A stretch of 64,000 bases of DNA. It comes from Helianthus annuus (taxonomy: Eukaryota; Streptophyta; Magnoliopsida; Asterales; Asteraceae). Where the stretch lies: NCBI RefSeq assembly GCF_002127325.2, contig NC_035448.2, forward strand, positions 121,186,282 through 121,250,281, in the 5' to 3' direction. Positions 44,581 through 56,021 of the stretch are shown in pieces (the stretch's first letter is position 1; the number at the start of each line of letters is the position of its first letter). The translations under genes and the position numbers were made by a program. The notes under the pieces are model-generated. The model did no database searches. It saw nothing but the letters and a program-made list of their open reading frames with translations, and was not told the DNA's origin.

Positions 44581-46199
44581 TGATAAAGCGTTGTGCGTTA
44601 TTTACGAAACACATAATCGTACAATCGGACGAACCGATATCCATGACATTTTTGGGCAAAATCCAAGTTACATATGCCTTAACACCTTTATATAACCTAA
44701 ATTTGGGTTAAAATAGGTTAAAAGTGACAAAACGCAACAATACAAGTCGAGGGGCCAAATATGCCAAAAGCTGAAACTTCTGCCCTTGCCATGGCCTTAC
44801 GGACCGTAAAGGAAAACCACATACGGTTCGTAAGGGGTACCCAGCAGCAGGTTTTTGGCAGCCTATTATTTTCTTTGCTTGGAGCCCAAGAACTCAAAAT
44901 TACCTGGTTTTTACCTGCACTTGACATGTGTTAAGGCCACCCCATGATCCTTCCACCTCACGGGACACTTGTAAGGATCCCATGAACTCTCAAACACTAT
45001 AAATAGCAAGCACCATCCACAATTTTCATTTGCTCATTCACATTTTTCTTCTCCCATCTCTTTGGAGTTGTTTCCAGCAATTGGAGACCTCCAAACTGAG
45101 TTCTTATAGTGTTCACAACACAAGTAAGTACTCTTCCTTAGTCTATTTAATTTATTTAGTTTTGAGCTAAAAGTCAAACAATTTGACTTTTTGTTTGATT
45201 TTCGAATCTGACCATATTTGGTCAAGTCAAAGTTCATTTGAACTTTGCAACGTGATCGTAATAACGAAGGTTATAATCTCTTATGATTGTACATTCTGAT
45301 TACCACGTTTACTAGGCGAAGTGACGAGTCAAAGTTTTGGTCAAAAATGTGCATAATGTGCATTTTACGAAGAAACTATTTTCGGGTATCAAAACTCCAA
45401 GTTTTGATACAAAATCAGTTTTATAACTTCGTTAGACATGTTTCAACATGCCTAACTCGTCACTTCAAGTTTAGTGCTTTGTTAAGGTCGTAAGTCGAGC
45501 GGTCTTGACCAGCGCTTTGACTTTCGAATTCGATCCATTTGATCGATCTTAGGATTCGACCAAGCACATCTTTGTGACCATAATTTTATAGGGAATAACC
45601 TACTGAGGTTATACCTTATGGTCATAAGGTTTGGTTAGTTTTATGATAAGTCGCTTTTAAGTTCTTTAAAAATGACCAAAACATCCTTTTTGCGCGTAAA
45701 TTGATTATAAGCATATGTAACCAAAGTTTTGACATCTAAACTGATGTTACGACATTATCAAACATGTTTTCGCATACAAGACTTATCATAGGACATATTC
45801 GACCATCCGATCATATATTTACGCAAACAACCCGTTAAAGTAGCGTAAACTACCTTAACGAGTCATAACGGGTCAAAAGCACGTAGGATCCTTTGCAAAT
45901 CAGAATGTTAAGTTTAGTAAACCATATCATATGAGTTCTAACACTCGTTTGGTTTATAAGACTTCATTCTACCCGAATCCTCTGATTAATGTCCCGACAC
46001 ACTAACATAGTTATCCGATATTAGGATACACTTGAATCCTTGATCTCTTGAGCTTTGTTTGATCATTTAAACAAGACTTATACACAGTCCGAAGTGAGTA
46101 CATAGTCCCCTCTTTTACATTTTTAAATGATTTGGGATGATTCATATGTGCCTATCACTACTTTCTTGTTTTCATGACATTACATACATGGTTTGTTTA

Positions 46200-46380
46200 T
46201 CTAGTATATATAGTACATGATTTCAAATACATTTTGCTTCGTATGTTGACCTAGCCTAGTACATGGTTTTCAAAGACATTTCACTTCGTATGTTGACCTA
46301 GCATACCTAGTACATGGTTTTCAAAGACATTTTGCTTCGTATGTTGACCTAGCATACCTAGTACATGGTTTCAAAACATT
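46200..46380. repeat. Tandem repeat in the gypsy LTR, ~47-51-bp unit
   Basis: CTTCGTATGTTGACCTAG recurs at 46237, 46284 and 46335, each followed by TAGTACATGGTTT. Confidence 0.9.
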
Positions 46381-46689
46381 TTCATAACATGCTTACATTG
46401 TTCTAGACATTTTGGTGCGTTGAACTCGATAATAATACATTCATTAACATTAACCCTGCCGACCGGTAGTATGTTATGGTACCATAGGTTTGACAACCCC
46501 ATTCCCGCTTCCTAGTTTTGTTTGGAAGTATCCATAGGGAATGAAAGAATCCGATGAACCTTCGATAAACCTTTGTCCTTATAAGGGTTTATCCGACAGT
46601 CGACAAGGCTTGAATGTATTTGCCAACAATCCATATATATGTTTACACAATAAAAGCATTGGATTATAAAACAAAACCTTTGATTAAAC

Positions 46690-46885
46690 AAGACTTTTGT
46701 TCATTAAAAACATTGTTTTATACAAGACATTATTTCCTATGGTTCAAACAAAGACCTTTTTGTTTACCATACAAGACATTGGTTTATACATGACATTTGG
46801 TTTACACATGACATTGATTTACACATGGCATTTGGTCTACGTAAGACATTGTTTATACATGACATATTTTATACAAGACATGATA
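46690..46885. repeat. Degenerate ~18-20-bp tandem repeat
   Basis: Variants of TTTATACATGACATTGG repeated about nine times. It produces a spurious ORF of Tyr/Met/Thr repeats. Confidence 0.85.
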
Positions 46886-47327
46886 TATTTTTGTTATTAA
46901 GTTAACGTTGCATTACTTCTTTTAAATCATTTGATTTTCATATGATTTTATAAAAGAAACACTTTTATAATGATTCATGGCTACTTTTGAAATAGTCAAA
47001 CATTCTTTAACAATCAAAGCCAGGAATCTTTATCACAAAACCTATGTTACGCACAGGCATTTTTATGCTGACGTTTTATTTTCACATATGTTCCAGGAGC
47101 TAATGTTTGACTTTGAGCATGCTACATATAGAGCGGACTTGGGTCTTAGCTTACCTTAAAACCTGCAAGACAATTGTTGTGTATTATTTGTATTCCCCAA
47201 AACAATGTAAACAATTAACTCAATAAAACAAAACTTTATGTGCCATGTGTTGTGGAAAAAAAATGTAACGTGACTCCCCAATGTTTCCGCCGCGTGTTGT
47301 TGTATATTACGCGATTGGGGTGTTACA

Positions 47328-47696
47328 AGAGCCTTCGTATTGACAGCGAAGGAAGCTGAGTTGATTCCTAATGTAATTGTCGGTACGTTTCTCGTTCATG
47401 ATGTCTATGCTAAAGTAATATTTGACTCTGGTGCAAACCAAAGTTTTTTAAATACCACATTTTGTCAATTACTTAATCAACCACTAACTAAACTTCACCA
47501 AGCTTATACGGTAGAAACGGCAAATGGAAGTTCTATCAACATAAGCGTAATCCTTCAGAAAGGAAAGATAGAATTTCTAGGACATAAGTTCACCGCTAAC
47601 CTTTCACCAATGAATCTAGCCGGATTCGATAGAGTGTTAGGAATGGATTGGTTGGTAGCCAATCATGCGCGAGTCTTGTGTGACCAAAATCTGTAG
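47328..47696 (+). pseudogene. Gypsy protease
   Basis: Opens RAFVLTAKEAELIPNVIVGT directly after the LTR, then VIFDSGANQSFLN with the catalytic DSG intact, and VLGMDWLVANHARVLCD before a stop at 47696. Primer site, leader and all of gag are missing between LTR and protease. AGAGCC at 47328 could be shared with the lost primer site and mark the deletion point. Confidence 0.82.
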
Positions 47697-47875
47697 AAGT
47701 TCGTACTCCAACTGGAGAAAATATCACAATCCAGGGAGACAAGCTGACATCATCCACAAAGTTCATCTCAGTGATGAAAGCTGCAAGCTACGCACGAAAA
47801 GGAAGAGTGATGTATATGATCTGTGCACTCATTAGCACCAAAGGAAAAGAGTTAAAAGATATTCCCTAGTATCTA

Positions 47876-48714
47876 ATTTCTTAGATGTTTTTCCAGAAGA
47901 GCTACCTAGACTACCGCCAGATCGCGAAGTTGAATTTAGAATTCACCTAAGACCAGGAACCGCACCAATTACCAAAGCACCCTATCGCCTAGCGCCAACG
48001 GAGATGCTGGAATTGAAGAAGCAATTAGACGAATTATTAGAAAAAGGTTTTATACAACCTAGTTCATCGCCTTGGGGAGCGCCTGTGCTATTCGTCAAGA
48101 AGAAAGATGGATTGATGGGCATGTGTATTGACTACTTGAATAAAATCACGATTAAAAATCGGTACCCACTACGGGGAATCTATGATCTATTCGATCAACT
48201 TCAAGGAGCTCGATTTTTCTCGAAGATTGACTTACGCTCAGGATATCATCAACTGAAGGTACAGGAAGAGGATATTCCTAAAACTGCTTTCAGGACAAGG
48301 TATGGTCATTATGAATTTACAATCATGTCATTTGGTTTGACAAATGCCCCAGCAACATTTATGTACATGATGAACATGATATATAAACCATACCTGGATA
48401 AATTCATAATTGTCTTCATAGACGATATCCTTATTTATTCTAGGAGTAAGGAAGAGCATGCCAAACATTTACAAATACTTCTATCATTATTGAGAAAAGA
48501 AAAGCTTTATGCTAAATTCTCAAAATGTGAATTCTGGTTGCAAGAGGTATAATTTCTTGGACACTTAGTTAATCATGAAGGAATTCATGTAGATCCTACA
48601 AAGATCGAAGCTATTCCCAAATGGAAAGTCCCTGATTCACCAACAGAAGTAAGAAGTTTTCTAGGATTGGCAGGATATTATAGGCGTTTCATTCACGATT
48701 TTTCTAAATAGCCA
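47876..48714 (+). pseudogene. Gypsy reverse transcriptase
   Basis: The frame runs from [15 protein letters not shown] through [43 protein letters not shown] and [20 protein letters not shown] to the catalytic [13 protein letters not shown] at 48550 interrupts just before [10 protein letters not shown]; the same frame continues to [19 protein letters not shown] and a TAG. The catalytic Asp pair is present, but stops at 48550 and 48711 and shifted flanks make it a pseudogene. Confidence 0.88.
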
Positions 48715-49190
48715 TTTCATTAACCAAACTAACATGTAAGTTAGTTAAGTTTGAATTGGGACCAAAACAGGAGGAAGCGTTCAAGGTTTTGAAGCAAAGA
48801 TTAACTAACGCACCAATACTTGCTTTAGCAGAAGGAACATACGACTTTATAGTCTACTGTGATGCATCAAAATTAGGATTTGGATGTGTGCTGATGCAAC
48901 GTCAGAAGGTGGTTGCGTATGCCTCTAGACAACTAAAGAAGCATGAAGAAAATTATACAACACATGATCTAGAGCTAGGAGCGATAATTTTTGCCCTTAA
49001 GATTTGGAGACATTATCTTTACGGTACTAGGTTTACTGTTTTCACTAAAGATCATAAAATGTTAAGGTATGTTTTCGGGCAAAAAGAAATAAACATGAGG
49101 AAAAGACACTGGATGGAAATCCTTAGCGATTATGATTGTGATATCTAATATCACGCATGAAAGGCTAACATAGTAGGTGATGCTTTAAGT
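48715..49190 (+). pseudogene. Gypsy RNase H
   Basis: Shifted frame relative to [19 protein letters not shown], then [51 protein letters not shown] and a TAA at 49146, followed in the same frame by NIVGDALSR. The RNase H acidic residues at CDAS and HDLE are visible. Confidence 0.85.
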
Positions 49191-50640
49191 CGAACGTGTC
49201 ATGAGAAGCCAAAAAGGGTATGTGCTCTTAGATTAAACCTGCAGATAGATTTAAATGAACAATTGAAAAAGGTACAGGAAGCAGCAATCAAGGATGATAC
49301 TGAAGGATTAAAAGGATTGATTAAAGAATTAGAAAAAAGAAGCAGATGGAATTTGGAGATTCCATAAGAAAAGAATTTGGGTACCTATCCAAGGAAACCT
49401 ATGAAGCCGAATTCTAGAAGAAGCTCATAAATCCAAGTATACGATGCATCCTGGAAGTGATAAGATGTATTAAGATCTAAGGAAAAACTTTTGGTGGATA
49501 GGTATGAGAAAGGACATAGCAAGTTATGTTGCTAAGTGTTTAACTTGCTCACAAGTTAAAGCTAAACATCAAAAGCCTTTAGGGTTACTTCAGCAATTGG
49601 AGATGCCAATTTGGAAATGAGAATTGATAACAATGGATTTTGTTACCAAATTACCCAAGACACGAAAAGGTAACGACATGATCTGGGTGATTGTGGATAG
49701 ATTAACTAAATCTGTACATTTCTTACCAATGAAAGAAACCTTCAGTATGGAACAATTAGCTAAGTTGTATGTGGATGAAATAGTCTCACTACATGGAATC
49801 CCTTTATCTATTGTATCCGATAGAGATAGTCGTTTTACTTCTTATTTCTAGACAAGTTTTCAGAAAGCTATGGGAACCCGATTAATCCGAGTACAACTTA
49901 TCATCCTCAAACAAATGGACAAAGTGAAAGGATGATTTAGACTATGGAAGACATGCTCAGAGCCTGTGTGATAGACTTTGGAGGAGGTTGGGACAATCAC
50001 TTACCATTAATAGAATTCTGTTACAACAATAATTATCATACAAGCATTAATGTTGCACCATTTGAAGCACTCTATGGACGAAAGTGTCGAACACCTGTAT
50101 TCTGGGCTGAAATAGGAGAAAAGCAATTGTCAGGACCTGAAATTGTACAAGAAACAACTGAGAAAATAATTCAAATCAAGGAAAGACTGAAAACAGCACG
50201 AGACCATTAAAAGAGTTATGCAGACAACAGGCGTAAACTATTAGAGTTTCAAGTCGGAGACAAAGTGCTATTAAAAGTCTCACCATGGAAAGGAGTTGTC
50301 AGATTTGCTAAGAAAGGAAAATTAAGCCCAATATAAGTTGGACCCTTTGAAATTATCAAACGAATAGGACCAGTAGCTTATCAGCTACTGTTACCTAAAA
50401 AGATGGTAGGAGTACATGATGTATTTCATGTATGTAATTTAAAGAAATGTTTGGCTGACGAATCATTGGTAGTACCTCTTCAAGACATAGAGGTAAATGA
50501 AAAGCTTAAGTTTGTGGAAAAGCCAATACAAGTTTAAGATAGAAAAATTTAAAATCTCAAGCACAAGAGATTAGTTCTGGTTAAAGTAAAGTGGGATTCA
50601 AGAAGAGGACCAGAATATACTTGAGAACTAGACTTAGAAA
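49191..50640 (+). pseudogene. Gypsy integrase and C-terminal domain
   Basis: The zinc-finger part (MHPGSDKMY, CLTCSQVKAKHQKP) is followed by the core [27 protein letters not shown] and [12 protein letters not shown], then, after frame changes, a NGQSER-type Glu region and [21 protein letters not shown]. It ends with LLEFQVGDKVLLKVSPWKGV, VGPFEIIKRIGPVAYQLLLP, VHDVFHVCNLKKC and VKWDSRRGPEYT. This order matches chromovirus-type gypsy pol. At least six stops and several frameshifts occur. Confidence 0.85.
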
Positions 50641-50696
50641 CGAAACGAAAATATCCTTATTTATTCCAGTAAATCTTGAGGACGAGATTTAAAACA

Positions 50697-51056
50697 AGGT
50701 AGGGAGGATGCAACAAACCTCGACAAACACCATAAAGAACCATAACCAAGGCTCCAAACACGTACAATGAGAACCAACACGAGAAACGAAGATGTCAGCA
50801 TATTCTGGTCGTATTACGCGACCCCCTTATATTCGACAGGGACACTTGGCAGCCACGTAGCAGGTCTACAGTAGTGACTATGGCCACCTAAGCCCTGGCT
50901 AGCGCCTTCGTGCTACGCGAAGATGATGGGGTAATCCGGTCGCACAACGCGATGAGCTTAAATTTCAGCTGTGAATTTAGCGTTCACGAGACATTCCAAC
51001 CTGCTCAATTCTTTTCTTTTTGCTCAAACTTTCTGCTCAAGTATTATACCCAATAC
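50697..51056 (+). repeat. Polypurine tract and 5' part of the 3' LTR of the gypsy element
   Basis: AGGTAGGGAGGA (50697-50708) precedes TGCAACAAACCTCG (50709). About 350 bp of LTR follow with words of the form GGTCGTATTACGCGACC and TTCGTGCTACGCGAAG (50805-50922). It is interrupted at 51056 by another LTR. It does not resemble 44581-47327, so the two may belong to different elements. Confidence 0.6.
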
Positions 51057-51873
51057 TGTCACACCCCAACCGATGGCGGAAACATGGGGGTGCAAGCACT
51101 AAGCGTTCAGATTGCTCATGAGATTCCATAACACTATTTGTTTCAATAGAAATTAGATCAAATTCATCATAACATTGTCTAAAAGCAAACACAACCAACA
51201 CAAGTATCGAATACAGTCCAAAACGAATATTGTTCAAATTGTTCAAAAGATTCTAAGTTAACTAGGTAACGTTTCTAAGCATCTCCTAGCTGGATTCCAT
51301 GCATTCCAAAGGATCCTATCAGCCTGTAACATGTATTAAAATATCAATACAAAAAGTATTGGCAAGTATACAAGTTTGATAATAGAATAATAGATTAAAA
51401 CAACCCATATCCAAAGTGTAAGTAATAAAATAGTTTCAGCCCCGTGCTAGTGTCGCAGTCCACGCAGTGATAGTCCAAGTTTCCAATGCGTTAAGTGCCT
51501 TTCCCAAAGTTTAACGGGAGGTTATATGTCTCCCCCTAACAATACCTCAAAGACTAACGGGGAGGTGCATTACTCCTATAGCGCTACTATTGTTAAGGCG
51601 GAACTACACACTCTGGATTAAACGTCACATAGCACAAAGAGTCAAGAATCAAGAATCACAAGTTTCACGTACACATAGGATAGAGTATGAGTTTCAGAGA
51701 TTCGAGTTTAAGTTTCATAGAATACATGTTACACCCCAAAAGTTTAAAGAAAAAAAGGGATCGAGTATACTCACAGTGATTGCTTAACAGTTGCAATTGT
51801 TATTGGATCAAAGGGAGCTCTTTTAGAATTAGCCTGATTAGATTACAATAGGATAAAAGTCGGGCAGAATAAC
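51057..51873 (-). repeat. Gypsy LTR fragment, opposite strand
   Basis: Begins TGTCACACCCCAACC, a start shared in form with the minus-strand LTR at 56022 (TGTCACACCCTGAC). It is cut at 51873 by Copia copy 2. No internal sequence of this element is in the window. Confidence 0.6.
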
Positions 51874-52700
51874 TGTAGGATCGTGTATTGACCCGAATGA
51901 GTCGTTCAGGCGTTCAACTTCGTTTCAGGTGCGAAATAACAAGAAACGAAGGTAGAAATAGCTAATTCTTCACTTAATCTACTGATTTTATTAATCTGAC
52001 AACGTTTACTGCTCAATCTTCACACCGGCAGCACTTCGGCGTGGAATACAAGGTGATGGTTATGGTTTCGCTCAAATGGACTGCTATTTATAGGCCTGAT
52101 GGTTTCGCTTATATGGACATGTCCATATAAGCGAAACTACATGTGTACGAATAAGCGAAACCTCATGTCCCATGACCATATGAGCGAAACTAACTTCCTA
52201 AACACATATACTCTCCAGTTTTCTCATAAAACACGCCCTAATCTATACAATACATTATATGACTCGATCCAAGACGAAGTCGACAGATGTAGTGTACCAA
52301 CAGACCCCCCCTCAAATGTTGACGGAGTCGTCCATCGAGTCACGACAATGCTGTGTCTTCACATCTTCAATCTTGAACAGTCTCTGGGCTTTTCTCTCTT
52401 TCTCTCTTCATCAACAGACTCCCCTTCAACTGTATCTGCTTGAATATCTTCAGACTCCCCCTCTCGATTTGCTGGCATTCCTTTGTTCTTCAGCAACATC
52501 TGCATTAGGATCATTGTCTGGCTCTTTGTGTTCCAAAATTGAAACCTGGCTATCATCTAGCTTGGGTCTCAGGATTGACCTGGCACAACTTGACCTGCAT
52601 AGACTCTTCCTCACAGTAAATTTTCTAAATTTAACATTTTGTAGAGCACCAACACACTGAAATAATCAGATTACTCCCTTTCTAAACATATGCACCAACA
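51874..52700 (-). repeat. 3' LTR of Copia copy 2
   Basis: 827 bp. On the minus strand it begins TGTTGGTGCATATGTTTAG, the same start as copy 1's LTR, and ends CGATCCTACA. TATAAATA (minus) at 52085-52092. Immediately upstream of it lie repeated GTTTCGCTTATATGG words, including the palindrome ATATGGACATGTCCATAT (about 52112-52130). Confidence 0.82.
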
Positions 52701-53466
52701 ATCACTCTCCCTCAAATCATACACATATGATGAACCACTTGTTGATTTTAAAAACATATTTTGACAATTAAGACATACTCCCCTTCACAACAATGTCATC
52801 ATGTTTAGCACTCGGAATTTTGAAAATCAGCTATCCAACATCAGTTGTCGAAAATCTTTTTGACTTTTTCAAAAGTTTATGCTAAAACACACACAAAATC
52901 TTTTTGGTTTTTCTGACAGAAAGTAAATGACACCACTTGTAAAGATAAGTACTGACACCAATTGTAAAAAACAACGAGATGCAAAAATGAAATATTTACA
53001 AACAATATTTTTTGTGAGTTCGTGTAAGAGGATCATATCAGTTTCTGAGACATGTCACTAACACCGTTAAGCTACATTACATTTTAAGTTCTAAACAATT
53101 CACCTAGATTGTCAGTATATTGATCCACTTAAATTTTCACACAAAGTTCAACTGATCCGAGATATGATATTAATATTTTAAGCTCTTGAACTTATTCATG
53201 TGTCCTACTTCTTGAATATACTCCTGTATCCAGATCCCAATATTCAGTCTTACATGTGAGTATACCACAGATGATATCTGTCAGGGGTTAGATGCGAGGG
53301 CCGTGAGAGCTCAGGTCGATACTTCCGTATACGCAGAGAGATGACGGCTTCGACTTTTCGGTGTGTCCCATTTAGAGGATCTTTTGATTACAACAGCAGC
53401 GACTATCAATTTTATTGTTTCATCAACATGCTGAGGGCGAAGCTATGTTTCAAGCTTATGCAGAAA

Positions 53467-53522
53467 GCATTATCCGGGGACTAGGTCAGTACTTCCATAC
53501 AGCAGAAGTCCCAGGATAATAC
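53467..53522 (-). ncRNA. Candidate conserved RNA hairpin (Copia copy 2)
   Basis: On the minus strand the arms are GTATTATCCTGGGAC and GTCCCCGGATAATGC, pairing at 14 of 15 positions (one T-G). The loop keeps the inner CTTC/GAAG stem seen at 27797-27853. Several pairs are changed on both sides relative to copy 1. Confidence 0.6.
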
Positions 53523-54236
53523 CCCAGATATCACTAAGCATAAAGACCTAGTATCTCAGAATAAGGGACCTTTCAAACAAGATTTCAGGGGTTACCTATA
53601 TATCCAAGAAGTTATTAACCCACAGAACAAGCAAGTTTGAATTTTATGTTTATATCTCGTCACAATTTATTAAATGTGTGAAAACCTACTGACATATCTG
53701 CAGTATGATTGTTTATCACATTTTAACTTTCCAATTCTTTAGCATGTTGTGACAGTCTACTGATGTACTATCATTACCTCTTTTCACAACAAAACTCGTT
53801 TTTGAATTTTATCATATTTTTGGCTTTTTCAAATTTTCTAATGTTTTTGGATTTTCTGAAATTTTCTTACTCCCCCTAAATGCAAACACATTTGAAAGGA
53901 AATTTGAAAACAACTAGACTCTCGACCCACTTGAAAACATGAAATGTAAAACAAACTGTACAAAACTAGACAACTGACATCAAATTACATCAAATCGCCA
54001 TCCACTAGGCATAAACAATCAGAACTCCCCTTATCACAAACCATTTTCTCATTTAGATTTCAAAACACTTAAGTTTGTTTTAATCAAAATGATTTTTCCG
54101 GAAAATAAGTTTGTGTTTACCACTTGAAAAATCGGGGTTATGGATCATCATCTTGTCAGTTTCTATCATGATATGTAGTAAATCAAGTACAACTTAATGT
54201 CCCTGATTTACCATTTGCAATTTAAGCAACCTCTGT

Positions 54237-54351
54237 ACCACTTGTAAAAAATAACCACTTGTAAGATCACAAATAATACCACTTGTAGATATGACTAACC
54301 AATACCACTTGTAGGAATGAGTCATCTACATTAACCTCTTTACCACTTGTA
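54237..54351 (-). repeat. Cluster of TACAAGTGGT words (copy 2)
   Basis: Five exact copies (as ACCACTTGTA on the plus strand) at 54237, 54254, 54278, 54304 and 54342; one more at 52933. Same word and same place in the module as at 26954-27208. Confidence 0.85.
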
Positions 54352-54534
54352 AGATTAGACACAAAGATGCCGATTCCTGCTTCTCAATTACCAACCTGGA
54401 AGCTCTGGCGTAGTCCTTTCACCTGTAAAATTTAAACACTTTCAAAATTTTCAAGCAAACTTTTCAAACACTAGAATGATGCTGATTCCTGATCCACAAT
54501 ATAAACTAGGGATCTCCGGCGTAGTCCTAAGACT

Positions 54535-56021
54535 TTAAGGGAAACAAACTTCCATCCAAGTCTTCTCAGACTTGATGGCTTTCAGTTCTTGTGCAGTGGG
54601 GTTGTATGTTGCCTTTTTAGTTGCATAAAAATCTTTAACCCCTTTTGCTTTCCCATTTAACATTTTCCCAAATATCTTTTTAACACTCCCGTTGAATGTT
54701 TTCTCGACGTCAAATTCATTTTTCTCTTTGTAAAACTGATTCGAGATTTCAATTTTACCAACTTTCTTTTTAACCTCTTCAAATTTCAGTGATGGAAATT
54801 CATCATCATTTACTGAAATTTTTACCTCAACCTGTGGCTCTTCTGGCTTTGTGGAACCAGATTCATCGCCGACTTTCTCACTTACCTTTTTAACAATCCA
54901 CATTTGGTTGTCTTTTTCTTTCTTTTTGTAAAAGTTCTTTTTCGAACACTCACCAACCTCATAAGTTGAATTTTCAAAAATTTTAAATCCGTCGGTTGGT
55001 GGTTCAACATCAACAACCTTTTCTTTCAATTTCTGAGAAAGTCCCTGTTTTGTTTTGGCGTTTTTCTGACAGTTCCATGCAATATGACCAACTTCATTGC
55101 ATCTGTAACAGGTACGAGTTTCTTTTGGTTGCCACACTTCAGTTCCATTCTTTCTCTTTTCAGCAAGAAACTCTTGATTTGACTGTCTCCAGAATGGTTT
55201 CTTTTGTTCGTCTTCTGAACTTCCTCCTGAAACAAATTCTGTTTTTGTTTTAGAATTTTTTAAATTTTTATCATTTTCTTGTGGAATAAAACCAATGCCT
55301 TTCTTTTTGTAGCTACGATTTTGGTTTGGTTTCTTTTGAAAACCAGGACCAGAATTGTAACCTTTTTTCTTGTTTAATCGTTGTTGAATTCTTGAAGTGT
55401 ACTTTTTAGGTTTTTCAGTAAGATTTAAATCTTTTATTTCAGAAATATTAATTTCTGTCATTTTGAAAACCTTTTTGATCATGTCAAAACAAACACTTCT
55501 TATTGGAAATTCTTTGTCAGAATATAATTTGTCCGAATCATTTAAAGTGTATGCTACTTCAAATGTTTCATCATCCAAATTTGCTATCGATAACAAAAAT
55601 TCTTTACTATAAGACCGTTTGACCGACGACTTTGGACTGTTGACTGACAAATTTGACCCTCCGGACTCAGACTTTGACTCGAATTCCTCCTCTGTATCCA
55701 ACACCTGATCGACCACCTTTTTTATTAACTCAGACTCATGATCAGTATCGGACGAGGTAAACGTGATGTCAATGTTATCTGGTAAAACGTCAATTGTGTC
55801 GATTTTTAGCTTTATATTGACTGCTTTTGCAAGTTGCTCCTCATTTGGTTTTCTAGGAGAATATCCTTCCCAAATCGGAGGTGGACACTTGTTATAGCTA
55901 ACAGTCGGTGTCTTACCACAATCTTTCTTCTTCTTTGGCTTCTCATCTTGAAAAGCTTCCATACCTGCAACAGTTGGGTAAATACGATCAATAAGATAAT
56001 CAGAAGTAGAATAACTCTGTA
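54535..56021 (-). CDS. Copia gag, C-terminal half, uninterrupted frame
   Basis: Open without a stop for about 495 codons from the LTR junction at 56021 to 54535. The first ATG is at 55962, but the frame is open upstream (YLIDRIYPTVAG), so the true start lies beyond the inserted gypsy element. Features: KCPPPIWEGYSPRKPN, acidic region, FEVAYTLNDSDKLYSD, basic KKGYNSGPGFQKKPNQN, knuckle CYRCNEVGHIAWNC (55069-55110), FKIFENSTYEVGE, ISNQFYKEKNEFDVEKTFN and the end KTWMEVCFP. It matches the decayed frame at 25340-26865 throughout. Gag packages the RNA; an open frame here suggests this copy inserted recently. Truncated at 5'. Confidence 0.8.

Larger units (their letters stand above)
44581..47327 (+). 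repeat. Gypsy LTR fused directly to pol; left end uncertain
   Basis: The right end GGGGTGTTACA is clear. TGTAACGTGACTCCCC (47264) pairs with ATTGGGGTGTTACA at the very end to form a terminal hairpin. TATAAATA is at 44998-45005, with TTACGGACCGTAAAGG and ATACGGTTCGTAAGG upstream (44797-44838). Inside are a ~50-bp tandem repeat (46200-46375) and an ACATGACATT-type repeat (46690-46885). It looks like the 5' LTR of the pol at 47328. Confidence 0.55.
52701..54534 (-). other. 3' non-coding module of Copia copy 2
   Basis: Same blocks, in the same order, as 26866-29019: TACAAGTGGT words (54237-54351), AGGGGAGTTCTGATTG near 54030, AGGGGGAGTAAG near 53875, the hairpin at 53467-53522, and a conserved region near 53230-53380. 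No open frame is conserved with copy 1. Confidence 0.7.
51874..56021 (-). mobile_element. Non-autonomous Copia element, copy 2 (3' part)
   Basis: Minus strand. 3' LTR 51874-52700 (TGTAGGATCG...ACCAACA on the plus strand), then the 3' non-coding module 52701-54534 and the C-terminal half of gag 54535-56021. At 56021 it is cut by a gypsy LTR; its 5' half should lie beyond the window. It shares gene order, module blocks and LTR end sequence with 22046-29446, with a longer LTR. Confidence 0.85.

Noticed and set aside
46697..46900. 67-codon Tyr/Met-rich ORF
   Set aside because: Product of a short tandem repeat inside an LTR.
44581..51056. One complete gypsy element with LTRs at 44581-47327 and 50709 onward
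   Set aside because: The two LTR-like stretches do not align by eye (TGCAACAAACC start is not found on the left), so I do not claim them as a pair.
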